DNA from: Verrucomicrobiia bacterium
Lineage (GTDB): Bacteria; Verrucomicrobiota; Verrucomicrobiia; Limisphaerales; JADLHS01
Reading direction: 5' to 3'
Assembly: GCA_026125285.1 (NCBI GenBank)
Contig: JAHCLO010000026.1
Location: forward strand, 37,386 to 101,385
Length of the DNA: 64,000 nucleotides
Translations under genes and position numbers: made by a program
The notes under the pieces: generated by a model
What the model was told of the DNA's origin: nothing
The model's database searches: none
What the model saw: the letters and a program-made list of their open reading frames with translations, nothing else
Shown: positions 49,601 to 58,414 of the stretch, one piece after another
Position numbering within the stretch: position 1 is the stretch's first letter
Layout of the letters: each line of letters starts with the position of its first letter

Positions 49601-51751
49601 GTTGACCGTGAACTGCCAGGTGTTCGTGGCGGGATCAGTGCGGGCGATGAGGAAGCCGTTGGTGTCGTAGGCAAATTGGGTGGTGCGCCCATTGCCGTCC
49701 GTGGAGGTGAGGACGAGACCGTTCGTGGCGTAAGTGTAACTGACGAGCGCGCCGAGGGCATCGCGATGCTGGAGCAGGTTGCCGGTGGCGTTGTCGAGTT
49801 CGTAGTGATTGGTCCAGCCGAGTGGATTCATTTCGCTGGTCACCTTGTTGAAGAAGCTGTGGATGGTCCAGCGGGTGACTTCGCCGTGCGCGTTCGTGCG
49901 TGCGATGACGTTGGCGCGGTCGTCGTAGCCGAAAGTGGTCTGCCAACCGAGCGGTTCGGTGATGGCGATGCGGTTGCCGTTGGTGTCGTAGGCGTAACTG
50001 GTGACGTTGGTCAGCGGGTCTTGCTGGGCGAGCACGCGGCCCTTGCGGTCGTAGGTTTCGGTCCAGGAATTCGTGCCCGGATCAATGCGCGTGATCTGGC
50101 GCTTGCCGGGCACGCCGTAGCGCGTGGCAGTGGCGCGACCGAGGGCGTCGAGCTGATTTGTCTGGCGTCCGTATTGGTCGTATTGCACGAAGACGTTGGT
50201 GAAGCCGCGCGGGTCAATGATGCGGGCAAGCAGGCCGTTGGTGCCGTATTGGAACTGCCAGGTGTTGTTGACGGCGGTGTAAAGGCCGGAGGTGTTCGTC
50301 AGGGACTTGGAAACCAGCCGGTTGGTGGCGTCGTAGGCGAAATTCACGCGCCAGTCGTTGAAGGTGACGTTGGTGAGCAGACTGCCTTGGTAGCGCAAGT
50401 CGTAGCGGCCATTGACGCTGTCCACGATCTGAGTCACGATCCCGCTGCCATCACGCAATAGTTGAAGCGAGTTTCCGTTGAAATCGCGCACGTCCACCAA
50501 CAAACCGCGTTGAGTCTGGCTGCCGAAGAACGGATGCCGGTAACGGAAGGTCAACCGCTCGGACGTGCGCCATTCGCAGAAAGTGTTGGTGAAATACAGT
50601 TCACCGCGATATTCGCCATGCCGGGTGTGGTAATTGCCCGTCGGTATTCCCTCCTCCAGGTCCGCGTCCCATGTTTCAATTGAACCGTCCCAGTTCATCA
50701 AACCGATGGTCTCAATGCTGCCGGCGGGGAGAAAATCCTGACTGGGAATGACCCGCGATTCAAAACTGTGCCGCCAGCCCGGCCCCAACGGGCCCGCGGC
50801 GTACGGATCGGCGTTGCCCAGCTTGAAGCCGCCGAAGGCGTTGGCGCTGCTGTAGCCGATGCGGAAGTCGAACGCGAGGCCGGGCGTTGGCCGGGCTAAG
50901 GCCGTTTGTTGCCAGGCAAACGCGCCGGAAAGGGGCGCGAGCGCGTCGCGTCCGCCGTTGCGGAGCGAGTCGAATTTGGATTGTTCGCCAGACTGGCTGG
51001 CTTCCTCAAACTCCACCGCGCCCGTTGCCGTGGCGGTTTCCGTGCCTGCTGGCAGCGGCGCGGGGGCAAAATTGCGCAAGCGATCAGTCTGATTAGTCGA
51101 ATAACCCAGCTTGAAATAGCCCTTGAGATTCGAGTTGTTGGTGGGCTGGTCGGAGAACATGAATTCGTTAATGAAGTTCCGGTCGAGAAACTCCTGGCGA
51201 ATTGAGACTTCCTGAACTTCGCCGTATAGAAATCGTCCGCCCGCCCAGCCGCCGATGGAAATGCCATCGGTGTTGGCGGCGTTGCCCACGGTTTGAGGAC
51301 TGGGAACGCTGAACACCTCGCGCCCGTCCACGTAACCGGTGAAGCTTTCTCCCTGCCGCACCACGGCGACGTGATACCAGCGGTCCAGATACGGGCGAAC
51401 AATCAAGGCGTTGGTGAACGCGCCGGAGCCACGGGCGGAGAACTCGACGTTGCCGGTTTGAAAGTTGTATTGGATGAGAAAGGCATGGGGATTGGCCGGC
51501 GTTCCCGTCCGGCGATTGACCAGAATCGTCATGTTTTCGGTGAGGTTCGTCCCCGAAGGCACCGCCAGCTTGAACCAGCATTGCACTGTCAACACGTTGG
51601 CGGCGGGATTCCAACTCAACCCGCCGGAGGAATCGGCGACCTCCACACGCGCGTTGCCGGGGAAGGTCGCGGCTGATGCGGGAGGGATGCCCAAGGCAAC
51701 CAGTAATACCAGACATGCGGGCAGTAGTGGGTAACGTCGGTTTGTACTCAT
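46700..51751 (-). CDS. Giant exported RHS/YD-repeat protein with LamG domain
   Basis: The 1683-residue product has a signal peptide (MSTNRRYPLLPACLVLLVAL). A LamG-type domain follows (about 30-205; VEVADSSGGLSWNPAANVLT), then an RHS N-terminal domain and a long YD-repeat shell (about 430-1290; GRTTQFAYDTNGFLIARTDP and many others). The RHS-associated core is GLYFMRARYYSADAGLFLST, then DPRGEFF. The C-terminal 200 residues are Gly/Ser/Pro/Asn-rich low complexity, with no recognised toxin domain. Three repeat-derived peptides are inserted in the YD/core region (NPQLSTINL, GGEGQGEGG, AISNLQSQISN). YD shells enclose secreted cargo; here the cargo, if any, is unknown. The ATG overlaps the stop of a small gene. 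Confidence 0.9.
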   Translation of the reverse strand: MSTNRRYPLLPACLVLLVALGIPPASAATFPGNARVEVADSSGGLSWNPAANVLTVQCWFKLAVPSGTNLTENMTILVNRRTGTPANPHAFLIQYNFQTGNVEFSARGSGAFTNALIVRPYLDRWYHVAVVRQGESFTGYVDGREVFSVPSPQTVGNAANTDGISIGGWAGGRFLYGEVQEVSIRQEFLDRNFINEFMFSDQPTNNSNLKGYFKLGYSTNQTDRLRNFAPAPLPAGTETATATGAVEFEEASQSGEQSKFDSLRNGGRDALAPLSGAFAWQQTALARPTPGLAFDFRIGYSSANAFGGFKLGNADPYAAGPLGPGWRHSFESRVIPSQDFLPAGSIETIGLMNWDGSIETWDADLEEGIPTGNYHTRHGEYRGELYFTNTFCEWRTSERLTFRYRHPFFGSQTQRGLLVDVRDFNGNSLQLLRDGSGIVTQIVDSVNGRYDLRYQGSLLTNVTFNDWRVNFAYDATNRLVSKSLTNTSGLYTAVNNTWQFQYGTNGLLARIIDPRGFTNVFVQYDQYGRQTNQLDALGRATATRYGVPGKRQITRIDPGTNSWTETYDRKGRVLAQQDPLTNVTSYAYDTNGNRIAITEPLGWQTTFGYDDRANVIARTNAHGEVTRWTIHSFFNKVTSEMNPLGWTNHYELDNATGNLLQHRDALGALVSYTYATNGLVLTSTDGNGRTTQFAYDTNGFLIARTDPATNTWQFTVNDVGWKLAEINPFNDPTTFTYDLNGNALTTTDPLNRTFTRQWDASGNLLAQSDGKGQFTRHAYDAANQRVATTNRAGHVWQFTFTPRGKPERTVNPLGHTSTNFYDAANRLVRVADPLGNTLTNQYDANGNLLALFDPLGQRWAKTYDRLNRVIAETDPLGNTRQTTYDAAGRIAQIITPNGHPSLHAYDGRGRLKEWTDPEGFPWRYDYDGNSNITNITDALAGRYVMAYGPRNERTLERNQDGFEWQYTYDPMLRLKTQRDPNQTLRTRHYDAAGRVTTHTLSTGREDTYTYDDNDNPRAISRRVNGVSAANTSLTYDTLDRVTRTVDTHGQAVDYGLDALGRVTSLTYPGNRTLTNRYDPLGRLTNQVDWAARQTHYQYDKAGRLVRRVYPNGVVQTNTFDTAGRITGLSHSPLNPQLSTINLALTYAYDRNGNKIGGGEKGTLQWPLPFFTEESANYSAAGRLQTRSITNTATNGVPSPGGEGQGEGGLFSYHYDTSGNLTNAVMTAGGVIAQTWRLTYDEDNRTTSILWDTGLTSKLITNRYDALGRRIARRLDGVETRYVLDLSGNMERILCDTTAAGQITAWYVHGPDLSYRVDATNGLLCYHVDAQANVIALTDAQTNLVAQYAYTPYGRSLGSSAISNLQSQISNPYTFVGSQGVMEELPGLYFMRARYYSADAGLFLSTDPVKKIGPGWKPVAYAYADGNPLRFVDPRGEFFEPVTFSIGAAFVLGVASEVIPHFLDTNVPDPDILTGTYTEVAAFFGSPDPWSKAFLAGRLITRGGYAAADLINDIQQRGGSSSQRKNDQPLPGNSGANSTRSSSGSSLYTSPTAGTTPMINPPPPVNQPQFGPTITGGNSGGGASGGGSSQLTQITPDKANYGNNLNGQQQYIPPPPTTGSGGSIGSLGGSGGTSGVNYNPSANNNAGSTIAYNPPPPSPPPPASGSQNQSLLGRLIGWIGGLFR
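47641..47673. repeat. AAATCTCAAATC-type repeat inside the RHS gene
   Basis: GATTTGAAATCTGCGATTGG plus AGATTTGAAATC encodes AISNLQSQISN on the minus strand, between the YD core and the FVGSQG motif. It is a relative of the metG insert at 40734-40767. Confidence 0.75.
48131..48166. repeat. CCCTCACCCTGGCCCTCTCC repeat inside the RHS gene
   Basis: The repeat is read in frame on the minus strand as PSPGGEGQGEGG within the YD shell (TATNGVPSPGGEGQGEGGLF). The flanking YD motifs SITNTATNG and YHYDTSGN are undisturbed. Confidence 0.85.
48329..48356. repeat. CAACCCTCAACTATCAACC repeat inside the RHS gene
   Basis: On the minus strand CTCAACCCTCAACTATCAAC encodes LNPQLSTINL, between GRITGLSHSP and ALTYAYDRNGN. 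It is a low-complexity tandem-like repeat of the kind found between genes in such genomes. Confidence 0.65.
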
Positions 51752-52017
51752 GGATTACCAGTGCTCGAAAGCCGCAGTTGGACGGGTGCAGTGATGTTGT
51801 TGCAGCGCAGGACGCGGAAGGGAGCTTGGACGGTTGAGGTTTGCGCATCAGGAGCGGCGGTTCCGGCCAGCCCCAATTCCACGCGGGGAGCGTCCGCCCG
51901 GTCCAGTCGGAAGGCGACACAATCGTTCACGGTCACACCGCGTTGCCCAAAACAACACCCCACAGCTGCGGCCAGCAAGACCGCCACAATGCCGAGTCCA
52001 TATCGAGCGGACTTCAT
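51748..52017 (-). CDS. Small exported protein coupled to the RHS gene
   Basis: The 89-residue product has a signal peptide (MKSARYGLGIVAVLLAAAVG) with a cysteine pair near its end (GCC), perhaps a lipobox. The mature part holds VTVNDCVAFRLDRAD and PFRVLRCNNITAPVQLRLSS, with two more Cys. Its stop overlaps the RHS start as ATGA, so the two are translated together. No family is recognised. It may be a chaperone, a linker or an anchor for the RHS protein. Confidence 0.75.
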   Translation of the reverse strand: MKSARYGLGIVAVLLAAAVGCCFGQRGVTVNDCVAFRLDRADAPRVELGLAGTAAPDAQTSTVQAPFRVLRCNNITAPVQLRLSSTGNP

Positions 52018-52203
52018 GGTAAGCTGGGGGATATGCCTGCTCTGGTTTTGCGTAAAAAAGTTTTATCCGGCTTTGCAGCCTGATTGCCAGCCAAATCTGG
52101 CGAAGAACCAACTCAAGATTGGCCTGCCAGCCAGCCGGGCTGTCTTACCCTTTCTCTGATCCGCTACGTGTTTAACCCATTGAGAAGTGGAATCGCGGAC
52201 GCT

Positions 52204-53286
52204 TCAACGCTGGATCCGCGCCGAACCGCCTTGGGCGAAGGCGCGCACCTGGTCCACGGTCGCCATGGTGGTGTCGCCGGGAAAAGTGGTCAGCAAAGCG
52301 CCGTGCGCCCAGCCGAGTTTGACCGCTTCCTCGGGCGACTCGCCGTTGAGCAGGCCGTAGAAGAAACCGGCGGCGTAGCCATCGCCGCCGCCCACACGAT
52401 CCACCACGTCCAGTTCACACGTGGGTGCGGTGCAGGCCCGGCCATTGATCCACGCGACGGCACTCCAACTGTGGCGATTGGTGGAATGAACCTCGCGTAG
52501 CGTCGTCGCCACGATTTTGACGTGCGGATGTTTCTGGCGCACGCTTTTCATCATGCCCAGGAACGCGCTGGGATCGAGCTTCGACTTGGCGGCCACTTTC
52601 GGGCCGGGGATGCCCAGTCCAAGCTGCAAATCCTCTTCGTTGCCCACGAGCACGTCCACGTGCTTGACGATCCGATCCAGCACGGCCACTGCCCGCTCGT
52701 GGCCGCCGGAAATGTTCCAGAGCTTGGCGCGATAATTCAGATCGAAGGAGGTGACCGCCCCCGCTGCTTTCGCCGCCTGCATGGCTTCAATGATCAGTTC
52801 CGCCGCGGTCGGCGACAGTGCGGCAAAGATGCCGCCGCTGTGAAACCAGCGCACGCCGCCGGCAAAAATGGCCGGCCAGTCAAAGTCACCGGGTTTGAGT
52901 TGCGCCGCGGCTTCGTTGCAGCGGTTGTAGAACACCACCGGGGCGCGCACGCCCTGGCCACGGTCGCTGTAAACGGTGGCCATGTTCGGACCCTGAACGC
53001 CATCGTGTTTGAAGTGTTTATAGAACGGTTGCACGCCCATCCCCCGCACGCGCTCGGCGATCAGGTCGCCGACGGGATAAGCCACCATGGCCGTGGCGAT
53101 GCCCGTGCGCAGCCCAAAGCAATCCGCCAGATTCGCGGACGCATTGAACTCACCCCCGCTGACGTGAATCTGACATTCGGTGGCTTTGCGGAAAGGAATG
53201 ATGCCCGGATCGAGGCGATGCACCAGTGCGCCAAGGGATAGAAAATCCAGCGCCCCATCTGAACGAATGTTCAACCCATGTTTCAT
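52204..53286 (-). CDS. PfkB-family carbohydrate kinase (2-keto-3-deoxygluconate-kinase-like)
   Basis: The 360-residue cytoplasmic kinase has the ribokinase fold: FLSLGALVHRLDPG and the first signature SGGEFNASANLADCFG. The catalytic motif is DRVGGGDGYAAGFFYGLL, where GAGD reads GGGD, with the catalytic Asp kept. The blocks FDLNYRAKLWN and VLVGNEEDLQLGLG match the KdgK/sugar kinase group. It probably phosphorylates 2-keto-3-deoxygluconate or a related sugar. The ATG at 53286 (MKHGLNIRSDGALDFLSLGA) is preferred over a longer upstream frame. Confidence 0.9.
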   Translation of the reverse strand: MKHGLNIRSDGALDFLSLGALVHRLDPGIIPFRKATECQIHVSGGEFNASANLADCFGLRTGIATAMVAYPVGDLIAERVRGMGVQPFYKHFKHDGVQGPNMATVYSDRGQGVRAPVVFYNRCNEAAAQLKPGDFDWPAIFAGGVRWFHSGGIFAALSPTAAELIIEAMQAAKAAGAVTSFDLNYRAKLWNISGGHERAVAVLDRIVKHVDVLVGNEEDLQLGLGIPGPKVAAKSKLDPSAFLGMMKSVRQKHPHVKIVATTLREVHSTNRHSWSAVAWINGRACTAPTCELDVVDRVGGGDGYAAGFFYGLLNGESPEEAVKLGWAHGALLTTFPGDTTMATVDQVRAFAQGGSARIQR

Positions 53287-53640
53287 CTGTGTTCCTGAAG
53301 GTTTGTTGATCCGATTCAAGCTGCCCATGATGGCCGCATGATCCAAAGGGGACGCCGGTTCGTCAACGTCACAGAAAGCGGCCCGCCGAGAACCACAAAC
53401 ACGATCGCACACGTGGCGTATCGTCCGGGTTCGCCCCAGGCACGGTCGAAGCACGCACCTGCCTGCATCCACGGTGCAAACCCGCCCAAACGGACGACCG
53501 TGAATCCCACGGTGCCGCGCGACACCAACGTGGCTTGCGACGGCGGCGCGGCGTGAGGCCGGATGCCGGCACCCGGCTCACGAAGCACTGCGGTTCGAGT
53601 CCAACCACGGGGCTGTTCCGCGGTATGCCGCCGCAACGGC
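53287..53640. other. Intergenic region
   Basis: About 350 bases between the giant adhesin-like gene and the kinase gene. A GGTTCGAGTCC string at 53586 resembles a tRNA T-loop but has no matching stems. I see no gene, repeat or terminator. Confidence 0.4.
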
Positions 53641-56600
53641 TTATTGGCTCAAGCGTCGCAACCGGTAGAAGCGCGTCGGCGCCGTGGCGGAAGTCGGGTC
53701 AATGTAGGGATACGGCGACGTTTCCAAGTTGAACTGCAACAGCCGGCTCCAGTGCGTGAGGTTGGTGGACATCAATAGTTCGTACTCCAACCCTATGTCC
53801 CCTGTGATCGTCAGTTGCATAAGATTGGCGGGCAGCCGGCTTATCGCAAGACTGGAGCCTTCGCCGGTCACCGTTACTTGAAACGTCTGCGTGGCGCTCA
53901 AGGACGGCGCGCCATTGTCGGCTACACGGACGGCTACCGGGTGGGTGCCGACCTGGGTCTGGGCCGGAGTCCAGGTGAGCAATCCGCTGCTTGGATTGAT
54001 CGTCATGCCCGTTGGCGCGGTGGTGAGGCTGAAGGTCAGTGTATTGGCCGGCAGGTCCGCGTCCGATGCCTCGGCTTGCACGGACAGCAAAAAGCCAAAA
54101 GACAGGGCTTGATCGGCAATGGCGGTCAGCACGGGGGCCACGTTGACCTCATTCACGGTCACCGTGAACGTGTTGGTGGCGCTCAACTGTTGATTGATCA
54201 GCGCGGCGGCGTTGGTGTCAGTCACCACCACCGTGATGACGTTAGTGGACGGACCTTGAGCTTCGGTCGGCGTCCAGGCGATCGCGCCGGTGTTGGGATT
54301 GATCGTCATGCCCGCAGGCGGTGACACCAGCGTGAAGGTCAATGGATTGGCCGGCAGATCACTGTCCGTGGCCGACGCGGAGACGTTGAGGCTCGTGAGT
54401 TCATCAATCGTCTGGTTGGCGGGCACGGTGAGTTGGGGCGCGTGGTTCACTTCGTTGACCGTTACGGTGAATGTATTGGTCGTGCTCAATTGCTGATTGG
54501 CGAGCGCGGCGGCGTTTGTGTCGGTAACCACCACGGTGATGACATTGGTGGATGGACCCTGCGCCTCTGTCGGCGTCCAGGCGATGGCTCCGGTGTTGGG
54601 ATGGATCGTCATGCCCGTCGGCGGCGAAATGAGGGAAAAGGTCAACGGATTTGCCGGGAGGTCACTGTCCGTGGCGGAGGCGGAGACATTCAGGGCCGTC
54701 AGCTCGTTGATCGTCTGATTGCCGGGCACGGTGAGTTGGGGCGCGGTATTCACCTCGCGTACGGTCACGGTAAAGGTATTCGTCACGCTCAGTTGTTGGT
54801 TGGCCAAGGCGGCGGCGTTGGTGTCTGTGACCACCACAGTGATGACATTGGTGGATGGGCCTTGCGCCTCCGTCGGCGTCCACGCGATGGCGCCGGTGTT
54901 GGGATTGATCGTCATGCCGGCGGGCGGCGAAACGAGCGAGAAGGTGAGGGGATTGACCGGCACATCACTGTCCGTGGCCGACGCCGACACGTTGAGCGGG
55001 GTCAACTCATCCAGCGTCTGGTTGGCCGGCACGGTCAACTGCGGCGGCGTGTTCACTTCCCTCACCGTCACGGTGAAGCTGTTCGTGGTGCTCAACTGCG
55101 TGGCATTGACGGCCAGCGGACTGCTATCCGTAACGACGACGATGATCGTGTTCACAGACGGCCCTTGGGCTTCGGTTGGCGTCCAGGCAATGGCGCCGGT
55201 GTTGGGATTGATCGTCATGCCGGCGGGCGGATTGACGAGGCCAAAGATCAATGGATTTGGAGGCAAATCGGCGTCAGTGGCGGAAGCGGATACGCTCAAC
55301 GGCGTCAATTCGTCAACGATCTGGTTGCCCGGCACGGTGAGTTGTGGCGGCGTATTCACTTCCCGGACGATCACGGTGAAGGTGTTGGTATCGCTCAACT
55401 GCTGTTCGTTCACCGCGTCCGGGTTGAAGTCCGTGACGACCACCGTGACGGTGTTGGTGGAAGGTCCTTGGGCTTCCGTGGGGGTCCACGCGATCGCGCC
55501 GGTGTTGGGATTGATGGTCATGCCGGCGGGCGGATTGACCAGGCTGAACGTGAGCGCGTTGACCGGAATGTCGGGGTCGGTGGCCAAAGCCGAAACATTG
55601 AGTGTCGTCAGTTCATTGATGGTTTGCTGGCCTGGCACGGTGAGTTGCGGCGGTTCGTTGATTTCGTTGACGATGACCGTGAAGCTGTTGGTGCGGATGA
55701 AGGGCGTGCCATTGACGACATCCGTCACCCGGGCAACGAAGACGTTGGTGCTGGGACCGTCCGCTTCGGTGGTGACCCAGGTGATGGCCGCGTTGGTGTT
55801 TCCCAGCGGATTCAGCGCGGCTCCCGGTGGCCCGGAAATCAAGTCGAAGGTGAGCAGCTTTTCGGGTTCGTCCGGATTCTGCGCCGAGATGGCCACATTG
55901 AGCGTCGCGCCCTCGTTGAGGAATTGCGTGGCTGGCACGATCAAGTCGGGCGGCACGCGGGACTGTTTGAGGCTATAAGGACCAGTTTGGTTGAGGTAAC
56001 GCGCGGCGGTCACCAGCGTGTAGTTGCCTTCATTGGTAATCACGATGGAGAAACCGTTGGAGCGGTTGACGGAGCTGGCCGCGAAGACATCGCGGACCAG
56101 CGCGCCCGACGGGTCGTAGAGCCGCAGCCACGGAGTAAAGTCGGTGGCGACCATGCGGAACACGTTGCTATCCCCGAGCGTGCCGAAGAACGTCCAGACG
56201 TCGAGATCGCCCACGGAGTTTGTACCCACGATGGTCCATCCGTTCGTCAACACGCCTCCCTCATCCCCCGGAGCGGCGGTGACCTCACCCGGTGCCTTGG
56301 CCAGGCTCAGAATGTAAGGACCTCCCACGTTGATGTAATAGGCACTGGCGATCACCGTGAAGGTGCCGCTGTTGGTGGCACGGAAGCTGGCTTCGCCCTC
56401 TCGATTGACCGTAGTGGCGCTGGTGCTGGCTGAGAGCAGCGCGCCGTCCGGTCCGTACAGACGAACCGAAGGCGTGAACCCCGTGCCCCCCATCCGCACG
56501 ACGATGTTGTCGCCGGCATTGGCCATAAAGTCCCACACGTCCAGATCGCCCACGTCAATCGTGCCGCTGTGTTGCCACCCGTTGGTCAGTGGTCCGCCGG

Positions 56601-58077
56601 TGTCATCAGGCGCAAGGGTGATGTCGCCAGGAGCTATGGCCAGGCTCAGAAGGTAAGGACCTCCCACGTTGATGTAGTAGGCACTGGCGATCACCGTGAA
56701 GGTACCGCTGTTGGTGGCGCGGAAGCTGGCTTCGCCATCCCGATTGACCGTAGTGGCGCTGGTGCTGGCCGAGAGCAGCGTGCCGTCCGGTCCGTACAGC
56801 CGAACCGAAGGCGTGAACCCCGTGCCGCCCATCCGCACGACCAAATTGTCGCCGGCGTTGGCTGTAAACGTCCACACGTCCAGATCGCCCACGTCAATCG
56901 TGCCGGTGTGCTGCCAGCCGTTGGTCAGTGGCCCGCCGGTGTCGCCGGGCGCAATAGCAACGCCTCCCGGCGTCTTGGCCAGACTCAGGATGTAAGGGCC
57001 AGCGCCATTGATATAGTATGCGCTGGCGACCACCGTGAACGGGCCGCTGTTGGTGGCGCGGAAGCTGGCTTCGCCATCCCGATTGGCCGTAGTGGCACTG
57101 GTGCTGGCCGAGAGTAGCGCACCGTCCGGACCATAAAGCCGAACCCAGGGCGTGAACCCCGTGCCGCCCATCCGCACGACCAGATTGTCGCCGGCATTGG
57201 CTGTAAACGTCCACACGTCCAGGTCACCCACGTCAATCGTGCCGGTGTGCTGCCAACCGTTGGTCAGTGGGCCGCCGGTGTCGCCGGGCGCAACTACGAC
57301 GCCTCCCGGCGTCTTGGCCAGACTCAGGATATAAGGGCCAGTGCCATTGACATAGTATGTGCTGGCGACCACCGTGAACGGGCCGCTATTGGTGGCGCGG
57401 AAGCTGGCTTCGCCATCCCGATTGACACTAGTGTTGCTGGTGCTGGCCGAGAGCAGCGCGCCGTCCGGTCCGTACAGACGAACCAAAGGCGTGAAGCCTG
57501 TGCCGCCCATCCTCACAAGGATGCTGTCACCGGCCTCAGCCATGAACGTCCACACGTCCAAATCGCCCACGTCAATCGTACCGCTGTGCTGCCAGCCATT
57601 GCTCATAGGTCCACCTTCATCCCCCGCCGACACGGTGAACTCACCCGGGATGCGTGCGAACCGCAGATTGTAATCGCCCGAGCCAACCCCGTAATGACTG
57701 CTGATTTCCACTGTGTACGTGCCGGAAACGATCGCTTGAGTCGTTGCCTCCGCATCCCGGTTGACCGAACTGGCGCTGGTGCTGCCCGCCAGCGGCACAC
57801 CGTCCGGGTCGAACACCACGATACGCGGGGTGTACGTTCCCGCTCCCGCGCGCAGCACGATCCGGTCTCCCGACGTGGCGGCAAAGCTGTAGGTGTTGGT
57901 GGTGTTGAGCGCCAGCGTTCCGGGGTGGTTGGCGCCGTTGGCGAGCGGATTCTGGCCGCTGGCGTCGGAGATACTCAAGATCAGTAGTGATGAGAGCGTC
58001 ACCAAGGAGGTTGAGCAGAATGGAGTTTGCGTCTCTGAGGCCCGCGACGAATTTGAGATGTTTCGTTTCGTAATCAT
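53641..58077 (-). CDS. Giant exported PPC-like / Ig-like repeat protein
   Basis: The 1478-residue product has a signal peptide (CSTSLVTLSSLLILSISDAS). Six PPC-like beta-sandwich units of about 113 residues follow (43-722; NGWQHSGTIDVGDLDVWTF, FTPSVRLYGPDGALLSAS), of which four (157-608) are almost identical. Next are seven He_PIG/cadherin-like units of about 101 residues (about 715-1412; GMTINPNTGAIAWTPTEAQG, NTFTVTVNEVN). The protein ends with STNLTHW...RFYRLRRLSQ. It is probably an adhesin or extracellular-matrix protein. The ATG at 58077 has AAAGG upstream and begins a good signal; an open upstream frame is not needed. Confidence 0.9.
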   Translation of the reverse strand: MITKRNISNSSRASETQTPFCSTSLVTLSSLLILSISDASGQNPLANGANHPGTLALNTTNTYSFAATSGDRIVLRAGAGTYTPRIVVFDPDGVPLAGSTSASSVNRDAEATTQAIVSGTYTVEISSHYGVGSGDYNLRFARIPGEFTVSAGDEGGPMSNGWQHSGTIDVGDLDVWTFMAEAGDSILVRMGGTGFTPLVRLYGPDGALLSASTSNTSVNRDGEASFRATNSGPFTVVASTYYVNGTGPYILSLAKTPGGVVVAPGDTGGPLTNGWQHTGTIDVGDLDVWTFTANAGDNLVVRMGGTGFTPWVRLYGPDGALLSASTSATTANRDGEASFRATNSGPFTVVASAYYINGAGPYILSLAKTPGGVAIAPGDTGGPLTNGWQHTGTIDVGDLDVWTFTANAGDNLVVRMGGTGFTPSVRLYGPDGTLLSASTSATTVNRDGEASFRATNSGTFTVIASAYYINVGGPYLLSLAIAPGDITLAPDDTGGPLTNGWQHSGTIDVGDLDVWDFMANAGDNIVVRMGGTGFTPSVRLYGPDGALLSASTSATTVNREGEASFRATNSGTFTVIASAYYINVGGPYILSLAKAPGEVTAAPGDEGGVLTNGWTIVGTNSVGDLDVWTFFGTLGDSNVFRMVATDFTPWLRLYDPSGALVRDVFAASSVNRSNGFSIVITNEGNYTLVTAARYLNQTGPYSLKQSRVPPDLIVPATQFLNEGATLNVAISAQNPDEPEKLLTFDLISGPPGAALNPLGNTNAAITWVTTEADGPSTNVFVARVTDVVNGTPFIRTNSFTVIVNEINEPPQLTVPGQQTINELTTLNVSALATDPDIPVNALTFSLVNPPAGMTINPNTGAIAWTPTEAQGPSTNTVTVVVTDFNPDAVNEQQLSDTNTFTVIVREVNTPPQLTVPGNQIVDELTPLSVSASATDADLPPNPLIFGLVNPPAGMTINPNTGAIAWTPTEAQGPSVNTIIVVVTDSSPLAVNATQLSTTNSFTVTVREVNTPPQLTVPANQTLDELTPLNVSASATDSDVPVNPLTFSLVSPPAGMTINPNTGAIAWTPTEAQGPSTNVITVVVTDTNAAALANQQLSVTNTFTVTVREVNTAPQLTVPGNQTINELTALNVSASATDSDLPANPLTFSLISPPTGMTIHPNTGAIAWTPTEAQGPSTNVITVVVTDTNAAALANQQLSTTNTFTVTVNEVNHAPQLTVPANQTIDELTSLNVSASATDSDLPANPLTFTLVSPPAGMTINPNTGAIAWTPTEAQGPSTNVITVVVTDTNAAALINQQLSATNTFTVTVNEVNVAPVLTAIADQALSFGFLLSVQAEASDADLPANTLTFSLTTAPTGMTINPSSGLLTWTPAQTQVGTHPVAVRVADNGAPSLSATQTFQVTVTGEGSSLAISRLPANLMQLTITGDIGLEYELLMSTNLTHWSRLLQFNLETSPYPYIDPTSATAPTRFYRLRRLSQ
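56254..57609. repeat. Four tandem 339-base repeats
   Basis: Four consecutive 339-base units encode near-identical 113-residue PPC-like domains. The 1356-base span is exactly 4 x 339. Nearly identical DNA between units points to recent duplication or conversion. The outer units 1 and 6 are much more diverged. Confidence 0.93.
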
Positions 58078-58414
58078 TGTTTTGCCTTTGATCTGTAGGT
58101 TTTGCTTGTACGACCGGATCAAACAGCTCCTCGACGAATTGAAGAACCACTCAACTACCAGCCTGAATTCATAAACCTCGACGCCACGCCATGCGTCACC
58201 CTCCCAAATCATTGACGCGCGGAGAACCCGCCGCGCGACGGTGAAAGTTCTGACCTCCCGCCACGGACCGTTTAGCTCAGGGCTACGTCCAGCCAGAAGA
58301 CCGGCAACGATGCATTGCTACCTGCTTGCCATCCCGCGCACCGACCTGAACGGTGCTGACTGTAGAAAGATCCACGGGCGCCGCGAAGTTGCACGGCGTG
58401 AGTTGCGACAACGC
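58078..58414. other. Intergenic region
   Basis: About 340 bases between the CsgG-like gene and the giant adhesin-like gene. The promoter of the latter should be here. I see no repeat or terminator. Confidence 0.4.

Noticed and set aside
48344..50461. Plus-strand 705-codon frame opposite the RHS gene
   Set aside because: Long Val/Gly-rich frame caused by the codon bias and YD repetition of the real RHS gene on the other strand.
53570..53620. Possible tRNA, from a GGTTCGAGTCC string
   Set aside because: No acceptor, D or anticodon stem can be drawn around it.
54433..56433. Plus-strand 666-codon frame opposite the PPC/Ig-like gene
   Set aside because: Mirror of the tandem repeats in the real gene. 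It has no start context or domain.
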